From Streptomyces sp. CB01580 (GTDB lineage: Bacteria > Actinomycetota > Actinomycetes > Streptomycetales > Streptomycetaceae): DNA of 64,000 nucleotides. A program made the position numbers and the translations under genes. The notes beneath the pieces were generated by a model. The model searched no databases. It was not told the DNA's origin and was given only the letters and a program-made list of their open reading frames with translations. The stretch is taken from positions 28,425 to 92,424 of the forward strand of contig NZ_LIXJ01000025.1 in assembly GCF_001905795.1 (NCBI RefSeq). The letters are read 5' to 3'. Below, piece by piece: positions 52,274 to 61,837 of the stretch; the stretch's first letter is position 1; each line of letters begins with the position of its first letter.

Positions 52274-52951
52274 CTACGAGGGAAGGGCGGCCGTTCCGCT
52301 GCCGGTGCCCGGCTCCAGCGCGTCGAGCGCCCGGCGCAGACCGGTCAGTTTGCGTTCCAGATGGGCGGCGGTGGCCACGGCCGCAGCGTCCGCCGACTCG
52401 TCGTCGAGCTGCTTGGAGAGCGCTTCGGCCTGCTCCTCCACGGCGGCGAGCCGTGCCGAGAGCTCGGCCAGCAGTCCGGCGGGCTCCCCGTCCTGGCCGG
52501 CGCCTCCCTCTGCGTCGCCCTCCAGTTGGAGCCGCAGCAGCGCCGCCTGCTCGCGCAGCTTGCAGTTCTTCGTGTACAGCTCGACGAAGACCGAGACCTT
52601 CGCCCGGAGCACCCACGGGTCGAACGGCTTCGAGATGTAGTCCACCGCGCCCGCCGCGTAGCCCCTGAAGGTGTGATGCGGTCCGTGATTGATCGCGGTG
52701 AGGAAGATGATCGGGATGTCCCGGGTCCGTTCCCGCCGCTTGATGTGCGCCGCGGTTTCGAAACCGTCCATCCCCGGCATCTGGACGTCCAGCAGAATGA
52801 CCGCGAAGTCGTCCGTGAGCAGCGCTTTGAGCGCTTCCTCCCCTGACGATGCCCGTACCAGTGTCTGATCGAGCGCAGAGAGGATGGCCTCCAGCGCCAG
52901 CAGATTCTCCGGCCGGTCATCGACCAGGAGGATCTTGGCCTTCTGCACCAT
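52274..52951 (-). CDS. osaB: Response regulator OsaB
   Basis: 225 residues. Receiver domain (about 1-125): LLVDDRPENLLALEAIL, phospho-Asp in VILLDVQMPGMDGFE (about 54), LTAINH and conserved Lys in ISKPFDP. The C-terminal part (about 125-205) is a predicted coiled coil (LREQAALLRLQLEGD, LLAELSARLAAVEEQAEALSKQLDDE) without a DNA-binding domain, so output is likely by protein contact. ATG start with GGAGG 7 nt upstream. Matches S. coelicolor OsaB, needed for osmoadaptation and development. Lies downstream of osaA. Confidence 0.88.
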   Translation of the reverse strand: MVQKAKILLVDDRPENLLALEAILSALDQTLVRASSGEEALKALLTDDFAVILLDVQMPGMDGFETAAHIKRRERTRDIPIIFLTAINHGPHHTFRGYAAGAVDYISKPFDPWVLRAKVSVFVELYTKNCKLREQAALLRLQLEGDAEGGAGQDGEPAGLLAELSARLAAVEEQAEALSKQLDDESADAAAVATAAHLERKLTGLRRALDALEPGTGSGTAALPS

Positions 52952-53108
52952 GGCCCGTCCTCCTCGCCCCGGAATTGCACCGGGGGCCGCCCCAGGGGAC
53001 GACTCCCTTACGCCGTCCGTCCTTGTGCCGGTCATGGTAGCCGCACCCTGCCCGTCACCACACCCTGTCACCGCGATGTCACTGTGCACACAGCGAAAAC
53101 GCGGCGGG

Positions 53109-53128
53109 CGGCGGGAAGGTTCCCGCCG
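53109..53128 (-). other. Hairpin between osaA and osaB
   Basis: CGGCGGGAA / TTCCCGCCG, 9-bp arms and 2-nt loop, in the 241-nt gap between the two genes. Confidence 0.5.
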
Positions 53129-53145
53129 TGCCCCTCCCCGCGCCA

Positions 53146-53188
53146 CGAGCAGAGTCGATCTTGAAATCGCGGCAATTCACTCTGCTCG
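53146..53188 (-). other. Inverted repeat just after osaA
   Basis: CGAGCAGAGT (53146-53155) and ACTCTGCTCG (53179-53188), perfect 10-bp arms with a 23-nt loop, 4 nt beyond the osaA stop. Could be an attenuator, or an operator for a separate osaB promoter. Confidence 0.5.
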
Positions 53189-53192
53189 GTGA

Positions 53193-56100
53193 TCACTCTC
53201 CGCGCATCCACTGCTCCATTACGGAAAGGAGATGATCAGGATCAACCGGCTTGGTGACATAGTCGGAAGCACCGGATTCGATCGCCTTTTCCCGGTCGCC
53301 CTTCATCGCCTTCGCGGTCAGCGCGACGATCGGCAGCCCGGCGAACTGCGGCATCCGGCGGATCGCCGCCGTCGTGGCATAGCCGTCCATCTCCGGCATC
53401 ATGATGTCCATCAGCACGACCGTCACATCATCGTGCTGCTCCAGGACTTCGATGCCGACACGGCCGTTCTCGGCGTACAGCACCGACAGGCCGTACTGCT
53501 CCAGCACGCTGGTGAGCGCGAAGACGTTGCGGATGTCGTCGTCGACGATCAGCACCTTCTCTCCGTGGAACCGGAACGTCCTGCGGACCTCCGCCTCCTC
53601 CTGGACGCCGGGAGCCCACGACTCCTGCCCGGCGGCCGCGGCCGGGGTGCGGGACGGCAGCGCGGGCTGCTGCCCCGCACCCCCCAGCGCCTTGCGACGG
53701 TGCCGGACCGGTCCGGCGGCCCCCGGAGCGGCCTGGACACCGCCAAAACCGGCCGGATCGTGCTCAGCGGTCATCGGCTCGGCACCCGGTGCGCCCTCCG
53801 CGAGCGGCATCTCCTCGGCCGCCGCTCCCTGCGCCTCGGCGTCCTCCGGACCGTTCTGCGGGAAGCCCTGCGGCGGCAACTCGCTCGGGTGCAGCGGCAG
53901 GTACAGCGTGAACGTCGAGCCGCGGCCCGGCTCGCTCGCCGCGTGGATCTCGCCGCCCAGCAGCCGGGCGATCTCCCGGCTGATGGACAGCCCCAGCCCC
54001 GTGCCGCCGTACTTGCGGCTGGTCGTGCCGTCCGCCTGCTTGAACGCCTCGAAGATCACCAGCATCTTGCTCGCCGCGATCCCGATGCCGGTGTCGGTGA
54101 CCGAGAAGGCGATCAGGTCGGCATCGGCATCGCGCAGCGAACCGGCCTCCAGCAGCTGCTCGCGGATGGCGTGCGGCACGTCGTCGGCGGCGAGCCGGAT
54201 GACCAGTTCGACCGCCCCGCTGTCGGTGAACTTCACCGCGTTGGAAAGGAGGTTGCGCAGCACCTGGAGCAGGCGCTGTTCGTCCGTGTGCAGCGTCGCG
54301 GGCAGTTCCGGGGAGACCCGTACGGAGAAATCGAGCCCCTTCTCCGCGGTGAGCGGCCGGAACGTCGCCTCCACGTAGTCGACCAGCTGGACCAGGGCGA
54401 TCCGGGTCGGGCTGACGTCCATCTTGCCCGCCTCGACCTTCGTGAGATCGAGGATGTCGTTGATCAGCTGAAGCAGATCGGAACCGGCTCCGTGGATCGT
54501 CTCGGCGAACTCCACCTGCTTCGGCGAGAGATTGCCCTCCGCGTTGTCCGCCAGCAACTTGGCGAGAATGAGCAGCGAGTTGAGCGGAGTGCGCAGCTCG
54601 TGCGACATGTTCGCCAGGAACTCGGACTTGTAGCGCATGGAGACCGCCAGCTGTTCGGCACGTTCCTCCAGGACCTGCCGGGCATCCTCGATCTCGGTGT
54701 TCTTGACCTCGATGTCGCGGTTCTGCCGGGCCAACAGCTCGGCCTTTTCCTCCAGTTCGGTATTGGACGCTTCAAGGGCCTCCTGCCGGTTCTCCAACTC
54801 CTTGGAACGGTCCCGCAATTGCTGGGCCAGTTCCTGCGACTGCTCGAGGAGCTTCTCGGTCTTCGTATTGACGCTGATGGTGTTGACGCTCGTCGCGATC
54901 ATTTCGGCGAGCTGGTTCAGGAAGTCCCGCTGGATCTGTGTGAACGGCTGGAACGAGGCCAGCTCGATCACGCCGAGAACCTTGCCCTCGAAAAGCACCG
55001 GCAGCACGATCACATGCGCGGGAGGTGCCTCGCCGAGCCCGGAGGCGATCTTCAGATACCCCGGCGGAACGTTGTCCACCTGAATGGTCCGCTTCTCCTC
55101 CGCCGCCGTCCCGATCAGCGTCTCACCGGGACGGAAGGAGGTCGGCATCGTCCCGGCCGAGTACCCGTAGCTGCCTCTCATGCGCAGCTCGTACGAACCG
55201 TCCTGGTCGCCGTCCACCCCCACCGTGCCGGTGTCCCCGGTCGGCATGGCCAGGAAGAACGCGCCGTGCTGCGCGGAGACCACCGGCGTCAGCTCGCTCA
55301 TGATCAGCGAGGCCACGTCGTCCAGATCGCGCCGGCCCTGCATCAGGCCGGAGATCCGCGCGAGGTTGCCCTTGAGCCAGTCCTGTTCCTTGTTGGTGGC
55401 CGTGGTGTCGCGCAGGTTGGCGATCATCGTGTTGATGTTGTCCTGCAGCGCCTGGATCTCACCGGCCGCGTCCACGTCGACCTTGAGGTTGAGATCGCCC
55501 CGGGTCACGGCGGTGGCGACCGCCGCGATGGCCCGGACCTGGCGGGTGAGGTTTCCGGCCATCTCATTCACCGACTCGGTGAGATCGCGCCAGGTGCCGT
55601 CGACGTCCCGGACGCGTGCCTGACCGCCCAGCTGGCCCTCCGTGCCCACCTCGCGGGCCACCCTGGTCACCTGCTCGGCGAACGAGGACAGCTGGTCGAC
55701 CATCGTGTTGATGGTGTCCTTGAGCTCCAGGATCTCGCCGCGGGCGTCGATGTCGATCTTCTTCGTGAGGTCGCCCTTGGCGATGGCCGTGGTCACCGCG
55801 GCGATCTGGCGCACCTGGCCGGTCAGGTTGGACGCCATCGAGTTCACGGACTCGGTGAGGTCCTTCCACGTACCGGACACCCCCGGCACGCGTGCCTGGC
55901 CACCCAGTTCGCCCTCCGTGCCCACCTCGCGGGCCACCCGCGTCACCTCGTCGGCGAACGAGGACAGCGTCGTCACCATGGTGTTGACGGTGTCGGCGAG
56001 TTCGGCGACCTCGCCCCGCGCCTCCACGGTGACCTTCTTCGTCAGGTCCCCGTTGGCGACCGCGGACGACACCCGGGAGATGTTCCGCACCTGGCTGGTC

Positions 56101-58706
56101 AGATTGTTGGCCATCAGGTTGACGTTGTCGCTGAGGTCCTTCCAGATGCCGGTGGCACCGCGCACCCGCGCCTGCCCGCCGAGGATGCCCTCCGTGCCCA
56201 CTTCACGGGCCACCCGGGTCACCTCGTCGGCGAAGTTGAGCAGCTGGTCGACCATGGTGTTGACGGTCGTGACCAGTTCGAGGATCTCGCCCTTGGCGTC
56301 GACCGTGATCTTCTTGGAGAGGTCGCCGTTGGCGACCGCGGTGGTGACCTCGGCGATGTTGCGGACCTGGAGGGTCAGGTTGTTCGCCATGCCGTTGACG
56401 GACTGAGTGAGGTCCTTCCACGTACCGGACACGCCCTGCACCTCGGCCTGCCCGCCGAGGATGCCCTCCGTGCCCACCTCGCGGGCGACCCGCGTCACCT
56501 GCTCGGCGAAGTTCGAGAGCTGGTCCACCATCGTGTTCAGGGTGTTCTTCAGCTCGAGGATCTCGCCTCGCGCGTCCACGTCGATCTTCTGCGACAGGTC
56601 GCCCCGCGCCACCGCCGTGGCAACCTGGGCGATGCTGCGGACCTGGTCGGTGAGATTGCCGGCCATGCCGTTCACCGAGTCGGTCAGATCACGCCACACA
56701 CCGGCCACCCCGGGCACCTGGGCCTGCCCGCCGAGCCGCCCGTCCGTGCCCACCTCGCGGGCCACCCTGGTCACCTGGTCGGCGAAGGCAGAGAGCTGGT
56801 CGACCATCGTGTTGATGGTGTTCTTCAGCTCCAGGATCTCGCCTCGCGCGTCCACGTCGATCTTCTGCGACAGGTCGCCCCGCGCCACCGCCGTCGTCAC
56901 CTGGGCGATCTCACGGACCTGGGACGTCAGATTCCCGGCCATGAAGTTGACGGAGTCCGTGAGCTCCTTCCAGGTGCCGGAGACGCCGTCGACCCGCGCC
57001 TGACCGCCCAGCCGGCCCTCCGTGCCCACGTCCCGCGCCATCCGCGTGACCTGGTCGGCGAAGGACGAGAGCTGCGCCACCATCGTGTTGACGGTGTTCT
57101 TCAGCTCCAGCATCTCGCCCGCGACGTCGACCGTGACCTTCTGCGACAGGTCCCCGTTCGCGACCGCGGTCGTCACCTGCGCGATGTCGCGCACCTGACC
57201 CGTCAGGTTCCGGAAGGCGGTGTTCACCGAATCGGTGAGGTCCTTCCACGTGCCCGCCGCACCCGGCACCTCGGCCTGGCCGCCCAGCCGGCCCTCGACG
57301 CCGACCTCCCGCGCCACCCGCGTCACTTCCGAACCAAAGGACTGCAGCTGGTCGACCATCGTGTTGACGGTGTTCTTCAGCTCCAGCATCTCGCCGGCCA
57401 CGTCGACCGTGACCTTCTGCGACAGGTCGCCGCTGGCCACCGCCGTGGTCACCTGCGCGATGTCCCGCACCTGCGTCGTCAGATTGCGGAAGACCGTGTT
57501 CACCGAATCGGTGAGGTCCTTCCAGGTCCCGGCGGCTCCCGGCACCTGCGCCTGCCCGCCGAGCAGCCCCTCGCCGCCGATCTCGCTCGCCACCCGCGTC
57601 ACTTCGTCCGCGAAGGTCCGCAGTGTCTCGGTCATCTGGTTAATGGTCTCGGCCAGTTGCGCGACCTCGCCGCGCGCGCTCACTCTCACCTTCTGCGACA
57701 GGTCGCCGTTGGCCACGGCCATGGTCACCTCGGCGATCCCCCGCACCTGGGAAGTCAGATTCCCCGCCATCGTGTTGACGGAGTCGGTGAGGTCCTTCCA
57801 CACACCGGCGACACCGGGCACCTGCGCCTGCCCGCCCAGCTCGCCCTCCGTGCCCACCTCGCGGGCGACCCGCGTCACCTCGGACGAGAACGACGACAGC
57901 TGGTCGACCATCGTGTTCACGGTGTTCTTCAGCTGGAGCATCTCGCCGGCCACGTGGACGGTGACCTTCCGCGACAGATCCCCCTTGGCGACCGCCGTCG
58001 TGACCAGGGCGATGTCCCGCACCTGGGCGGTCAGCCGGTACGCCATGGTGTTCACGGAGTCCGTGAGGTCCTTCCACGACCCGGACATCCCGCGCACCTG
58101 GGCCTGCCCGCCCAGCTTGCCCTCGGTCCCCACCTCGACCGCGACCCTGGTGACCTGCTCGGTGAACGCCGAGAGCTGGTCGACCAGGTTGTTGACCGTA
58201 CGGGCGACCTTCAGGAACTCGCCGCGCAGCGGCCGTACCGCCCCGTCGGCCGTGTACGACCGCAGCTCCATCCGCTGTTCGAGATCGCCGTCGGCCACCG
58301 CCGCCAGCACCCGCCCGACCTCCGAGACCGGGCGGGCCAGATCGTCGACCAGTTCGTTGGAGGCGTCGATGGCGGCGGCCCAGGACCCCTCGCAGGCGCC
58401 CGTCTCCAGCCGCTCGGTGAGCTTCCCCTCCCGCCCGACCACGCGCCGTACCCGGGCCAGCTCCCCGGTGAGGTGGAGATTGCGGTCGGCGACCTCGTTG
58501 AACAGCGCCGCGATCTCCGCCATCACGCCGTCCCCGGAGACCGTCAGGCGCCGGCGGAAGTTCCCGTCGCGCATCGCCACCAGTCCGGCCAGCAGTCTGT
58601 TGAGCGCCGCCGCGTCGACCTCGATGGTGCCGTTGCGCTGTTTCTTCACGGACTGTCCGCCTTGTGTGCGCGTTCCTGATCCCCGCGCCGCCACGCCAGA
58701 CTCCAC
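53193..58706 (-). CDS. osaA: Giant hybrid histidine kinase OsaA with tandem HAMP array
   Basis: 1837 residues, no membrane segment, so cytosolic. Order: about twelve HAMP units (residues 40-1100), of which ten form near-identical 92-residue modules (each with LGGQA...W[KR][DE]LT[DEQ]SVN...GDL..K...GE); a GAF domain (about 1125-1270); a long coiled coil; HisKA with phospho-His in NMSHELRTPLNS (about 1368); HATPase_c with TDTGIGI and GGTGLGLSIS; a linker; and a C-terminal receiver with Asp in VVLMDIMMPEMDGY (about 1765). The GTG start follows GGGAGGGA by 4 nt; a second GTG 19 codons later (58649, VKKQRNG) is possible. Orthologue of S. coelicolor OsaA, which works with OsaB in osmotic stress. 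Confidence 0.9.
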   Translation of the reverse strand: MESGVAARGSGTRTQGGQSVKKQRNGTIEVDAAALNRLLAGLVAMRDGNFRRRLTVSGDGVMAEIAALFNEVADRNLHLTGELARVRRVVGREGKLTERLETGACEGSWAAAIDASNELVDDLARPVSEVGRVLAAVADGDLEQRMELRSYTADGAVRPLRGEFLKVARTVNNLVDQLSAFTEQVTRVAVEVGTEGKLGGQAQVRGMSGSWKDLTDSVNTMAYRLTAQVRDIALVTTAVAKGDLSRKVTVHVAGEMLQLKNTVNTMVDQLSSFSSEVTRVAREVGTEGELGGQAQVPGVAGVWKDLTDSVNTMAGNLTSQVRGIAEVTMAVANGDLSQKVRVSARGEVAQLAETINQMTETLRTFADEVTRVASEIGGEGLLGGQAQVPGAAGTWKDLTDSVNTVFRNLTTQVRDIAQVTTAVASGDLSQKVTVDVAGEMLELKNTVNTMVDQLQSFGSEVTRVAREVGVEGRLGGQAEVPGAAGTWKDLTDSVNTAFRNLTGQVRDIAQVTTAVANGDLSQKVTVDVAGEMLELKNTVNTMVAQLSSFADQVTRMARDVGTEGRLGGQARVDGVSGTWKELTDSVNFMAGNLTSQVREIAQVTTAVARGDLSQKIDVDARGEILELKNTINTMVDQLSAFADQVTRVAREVGTDGRLGGQAQVPGVAGVWRDLTDSVNGMAGNLTDQVRSIAQVATAVARGDLSQKIDVDARGEILELKNTLNTMVDQLSNFAEQVTRVAREVGTEGILGGQAEVQGVSGTWKDLTQSVNGMANNLTLQVRNIAEVTTAVANGDLSKKITVDAKGEILELVTTVNTMVDQLLNFADEVTRVAREVGTEGILGGQARVRGATGIWKDLSDNVNLMANNLTSQVRNISRVSSAVANGDLTKKVTVEARGEVAELADTVNTMVTTLSSFADEVTRVAREVGTEGELGGQARVPGVSGTWKDLTESVNSMASNLTGQVRQIAAVTTAIAKGDLTKKIDIDARGEILELKDTINTMVDQLSSFAEQVTRVAREVGTEGQLGGQARVRDVDGTWRDLTESVNEMAGNLTRQVRAIAAVATAVTRGDLNLKVDVDAAGEIQALQDNINTMIANLRDTTATNKEQDWLKGNLARISGLMQGRRDLDDVASLIMSELTPVVSAQHGAFFLAMPTGDTGTVGVDGDQDGSYELRMRGSYGYSAGTMPTSFRPGETLIGTAAEEKRTIQVDNVPPGYLKIASGLGEAPPAHVIVLPVLFEGKVLGVIELASFQPFTQIQRDFLNQLAEMIATSVNTISVNTKTEKLLEQSQELAQQLRDRSKELENRQEALEASNTELEEKAELLARQNRDIEVKNTEIEDARQVLEERAEQLAVSMRYKSEFLANMSHELRTPLNSLLILAKLLADNAEGNLSPKQVEFAETIHGAGSDLLQLINDILDLTKVEAGKMDVSPTRIALVQLVDYVEATFRPLTAEKGLDFSVRVSPELPATLHTDEQRLLQVLRNLLSNAVKFTDSGAVELVIRLAADDVPHAIREQLLEAGSLRDADADLIAFSVTDTGIGIAASKMLVIFEAFKQADGTTSRKYGGTGLGLSISREIARLLGGEIHAASEPGRGSTFTLYLPLHPSELPPQGFPQNGPEDAEAQGAAAEEMPLAEGAPGAEPMTAEHDPAGFGGVQAAPGAAGPVRHRRKALGGAGQQPALPSRTPAAAAGQESWAPGVQEEAEVRRTFRFHGEKVLIVDDDIRNVFALTSVLEQYGLSVLYAENGRVGIEVLEQHDDVTVVLMDIMMPEMDGYATTAAIRRMPQFAGLPIVALTAKAMKGDREKAIESGASDYVTKPVDPDHLLSVMEQWMRGE
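55420..58180 (-). repeat. 276-bp tandem repeat array (10 units) encoding HAMP modules
   Basis: Ten head-to-tail units of 276 bp (92 codons) recognised by the recurring LGGQA/KDLTDSVN/GDL blocks. Adjacent units share long identical tracts, giving substrate for recombination. Boundaries are approximate. Confidence 0.85.
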
Positions 58707-59125
58707 CGTGTCCCTCCCGCAGGGGTTGACCGTTTCGCTCGGGTCCTGTCTGGGAGCTTGCCCAGATCCTCTTTGGCTCACCGCCACTGCCCACCGTCGA
58801 CGGGTGACCATGCGGACGTCAAATCGTTGAAACGTACCAGGCCCGACCCGATCGGAGTGCGACCTCCACGGTTGTCGCCACGGCCCCGTCGCGAAGTCCG
58901 GACTTGTCCGCCCACTTGCCCGATCCTGGCCGTTCCTGCGCGAAGTCGGACCTCGTGTACCGGGCACCGAGACCGAGCGTCTAGCCTGGCTACTGCTGTG
59001 GCCGGGAAGATTCGCCGGACGCCATGTGCCGGTGAGCCTTCCCGGTCACAGCACGACGACAGGTCCTAGGCGAATCGAAGCGGCGAGAAACGGGCACAGG
59101 ACTCGGGGAAGCGACGAGACACCAC
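58707..59125. promoter_or_regulatory. Divergent control region osaA / osaC
   Basis: 419 nt without a gene, containing the promoters of both osaA and osaC. I could not identify a clear SigB-type promoter (GNNTN-N14-16-GGGTAT) by eye. Confidence 0.45.
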
Positions 59126-61753
59126 ATGGGGAGTGCTGTGATCACCGCGCGCGCGGCAGCCACCTTCGACCCGGTCGGGCGCTCGGTCGCCGCGGCCCGC
59201 GCCTTCGTCCGGGACACCCTCCAGGGTTGGGGGTACACGGACGTCGTCGACGACGCGGTCGTCCTCACCAGCGAACTCGTGACGAATGCCGTGGTCCACG
59301 CCGGCACCGCCGCGGACGTGCTCTGTCTGCGCACGGAGGACGGCGTCCGGATCGAGGTCTCCGACCACTATCCGGAGCGAGAGGTCCCGCTCAGGCGCCC
59401 GGGCCCGGATCACACGGGCCCGGACCGCGAGAACGGCCGGGGACTGCTGCTCTGCGCGGCCCTGGCCTCCCGGTGGGGCGTCGAGTACTCCCCCACCCAC
59501 AAGCACGTCTGGTTCCAGCTGGACCTGCCCGAGCGCCCGGTCGGCATCCGCTCCGCAGGCCCGCAGCTCCCGGTCGGCCTGCTCCCGGTCGCCGACGAAC
59601 GGGTACGGGTGGCCGTCGTCCAGACCGACAGCACCGGTTGCGTCACCGCCTGGAACGAGGACGCCACGTTCCTCTTCGGCTACCCCCCGGACCAGGTCCT
59701 CGGCAAACAGCTCACCGACTTCACGGCGTGGCCGCAGACACCGGGCACCAACACCGGCATCGCCGAGGCCCTGCGGCTGTCGCACTGGGAGGGCAGCTAC
59801 GGCATCCGGGGCGCCGACGGCCGCACCATTCCCGTCTACGCCTCCCACCTGCGGGTCCGCGATCCGCACGGCGATCCGTCCACCGTCTGTCTGCTGGTGC
59901 GCGACTACGAACGCGCCGTCCTCCAGTCACCGCCCCGCACCCCGGTCTCCGACGCGAACGCCGAGAACCGCAAGGCGGACCCGTTCGAGATCTTCATCGG
60001 CTCCCCGGCCCCCGACGACCTCGACGGCCTGCTCCAGCGCACGGTCGAGCGGGCACGCGACATACTCGACGCCGATTCGGCGTTCCTGCTGCTCGCCACG
60101 GACGACGAGACGGAACTGGAGGTGCGGGCCACGACGGGCCTGCCCTCCGCACGCCAGCGTTTCGCCCGCGTTCCGGTGGAGGCCGGAACGGGACGTTACG
60201 GCTCCGCCCGGATGCCCGCCGTCCACGAGGACCTGGACACGGTCCCCGGGGCCGTCCCGCTGCTCGCGGGCACGGGCATGCGCTCCGTCGTCACCGTGCC
60301 GCTCAAGGTCGAGGGGCGTCTGACGGGCTCCTTGGGCGTCGCCGCGGAGACCGCGGGCCGGTACACCAACGAGGAGGCGCTGCGTCTCCAGTTCGCCGCG
60401 GACCGCATCGCGCTGGCCGTCGAGTCGGCCCGGCTGGGCGAGCTGGAGCGGCTGCGCCGCGGTTCGCTGTCCTTCCTCGTCGAGGCCTCCGACCTGCTCG
60501 CGGGCACCCTGGACCGGGACCAGACCCTGGCGCTGATGGCACAGATGACGGTCCCCACCCTGGCCACCTGGTGCGCCGTCTACACGATCGCCGACCAGTC
60601 CTCGGACCCGTACCTCTCCTATGTGCTGCACGAGGACGAGGAACGCATCGACGGACTCAAGGCCCTGCTCTCCAGGATCGCCCCGCCGGACCCCGTGCCG
60701 ACCCCCGGCGCCCGCGTCTGGCACGCCCCGTCCGAGGCGGCCCATCAGGCGGCCCTGCGCACCTCCATGCGCACGCTCGGCCTGTCCGAACCCGACGGTC
60801 CGGGCCCCGGCATCGGTACGACGCTCGCCACCGCGGCGGCGGTGGGCGGCGAGACCGTGGTCCTGCCGCTCGTCGCCCGGAACCGCGTCATCGGCATGCT
60901 CACGCTCGGAAAGCCCGCGGACGACCACTTCCGCCAGGAGAGCCTGGAACTGGCCGAGGACCTGTCCCGGCGTGCCGCGCTCGCCCTGGACAACGCCCGG
61001 CTCTACTCGGAGCGCATGGCGATCAGCCAGTCGCTCCAGCGGAGTCTGCTGCCGCCGGAACTGCCCGAGGTCCCCAATGTCGAGATCGAGGTCATCTACC
61101 GCGCGGCGGGCGAGGGCAACGAGGTCGGCGGCGACTTCTACGACGTGTTCCCCATCCGCGACGGCGCGTACGGTTTCGCCATCGGCGATGTCTGCGGTAC
61201 GGGCCCGCAGGCCGCGGCCGTCACGGGCCTCGCCCGTCACGCGCTGCGCCTCCTCGCCCGCGAGGGCTTCGGCGGCCCGGCGGTCCTGGAGCGCCTCAAC
61301 GCCGCGATCCTGGACGAGGGCGCCCGCAGCCGCTTCCTGACGCTCCTTTACGGCGAGCTGTGGCCCCAGGAGGACGGCAGCGCTCTCCTGAAGGTGGTCT
61401 GCGCGGGTCACCCTCTGCCGCTGCGCCTGCGCCAGGACGGCTCCGTGGAGGCCGCGGCCGAACCGCAGCCGCTGCTGGGCGTCATGGAGGACCTCGACCT
61501 GTACGAGCAGACGGTGACGCTCGCTCCGGGCGATGTCCTGCTGTGCGTGACGGACGGCGTCACGGAACGCCGTGAGGGCACCCGCATGCTCGGCGACGAC
61601 GGTCTGGCCGACGTCCTCGCCACGTGTACGGGCCTGACGGCCGGCGCGGTGGCGGCACGCATCCTGCGGGCCGTCGAGCGCTTCGCCGCCGAACCGGCCT
61701 CCGACGACATGGCCATCCTCGCCATGCGCGTCCCCGAACCGCCCACCGCCTGA
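59126..61753 (+). CDS. osaC: OsaC, multidomain anti-sigma / PP2C phosphatase
   Basis: 875 residues. RsbW-like ATPase domain (about 10-145: LTSELVTNAVVHAG, GRGLLLCAALASRWG), PAS (about 155-270), two GAF domains (about 295-440 and 450-630), then a SpoIIE/PP2C phosphatase (about 650-870) with all metal motifs present: GGDFYDVF, IGDVCGTG, TDGVTE, SDDMAI. Matches S. coelicolor OsaC, which turns down SigB after osmotic stress. Start: the ATG has little upstream signal; a GTG four codons later with GGGGAG 4 nt before it is an alternative. Divergent from osaA. Confidence 0.9.
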   Translation: MGSAVITARAAATFDPVGRSVAAARAFVRDTLQGWGYTDVVDDAVVLTSELVTNAVVHAGTAADVLCLRTEDGVRIEVSDHYPEREVPLRRPGPDHTGPDRENGRGLLLCAALASRWGVEYSPTHKHVWFQLDLPERPVGIRSAGPQLPVGLLPVADERVRVAVVQTDSTGCVTAWNEDATFLFGYPPDQVLGKQLTDFTAWPQTPGTNTGIAEALRLSHWEGSYGIRGADGRTIPVYASHLRVRDPHGDPSTVCLLVRDYERAVLQSPPRTPVSDANAENRKADPFEIFIGSPAPDDLDGLLQRTVERARDILDADSAFLLLATDDETELEVRATTGLPSARQRFARVPVEAGTGRYGSARMPAVHEDLDTVPGAVPLLAGTGMRSVVTVPLKVEGRLTGSLGVAAETAGRYTNEEALRLQFAADRIALAVESARLGELERLRRGSLSFLVEASDLLAGTLDRDQTLALMAQMTVPTLATWCAVYTIADQSSDPYLSYVLHEDEERIDGLKALLSRIAPPDPVPTPGARVWHAPSEAAHQAALRTSMRTLGLSEPDGPGPGIGTTLATAAAVGGETVVLPLVARNRVIGMLTLGKPADDHFRQESLELAEDLSRRAALALDNARLYSERMAISQSLQRSLLPPELPEVPNVEIEVIYRAAGEGNEVGGDFYDVFPIRDGAYGFAIGDVCGTGPQAAAVTGLARHALRLLAREGFGGPAVLERLNAAILDEGARSRFLTLLYGELWPQEDGSALLKVVCAGHPLPLRLRQDGSVEAAAEPQPLLGVMEDLDLYEQTVTLAPGDVLLCVTDGVTERREGTRMLGDDGLADVLATCTGLTAGAVAARILRAVERFAAEPASDDMAILAMRVPEPPTA

Positions 61754-61837
61754 ACACAGTCCACGGTCCGGGCACTTGAGCGGGCGGGTCCGGTCGGCGG
61801 GGCCGCACCCGTGCCGCGAGAGTCCGTGCGCGCCCCG

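Noticed and set aside
55420..58180. Regular spaced repeats that could suggest a CRISPR array
   Set aside because: Units are 276 bp, wholly coding and in frame with OsaA; no short repeats with unique spacers.
53232..58679. An 1,815-codon open frame on the plus strand opposite osaA
   Set aside because: It mirrors the OsaA repeats and is open only because of GC-rich third positions; composition (His/Arg/Asp/Val-rich) is that of an antisense frame and there is no ribosome site.
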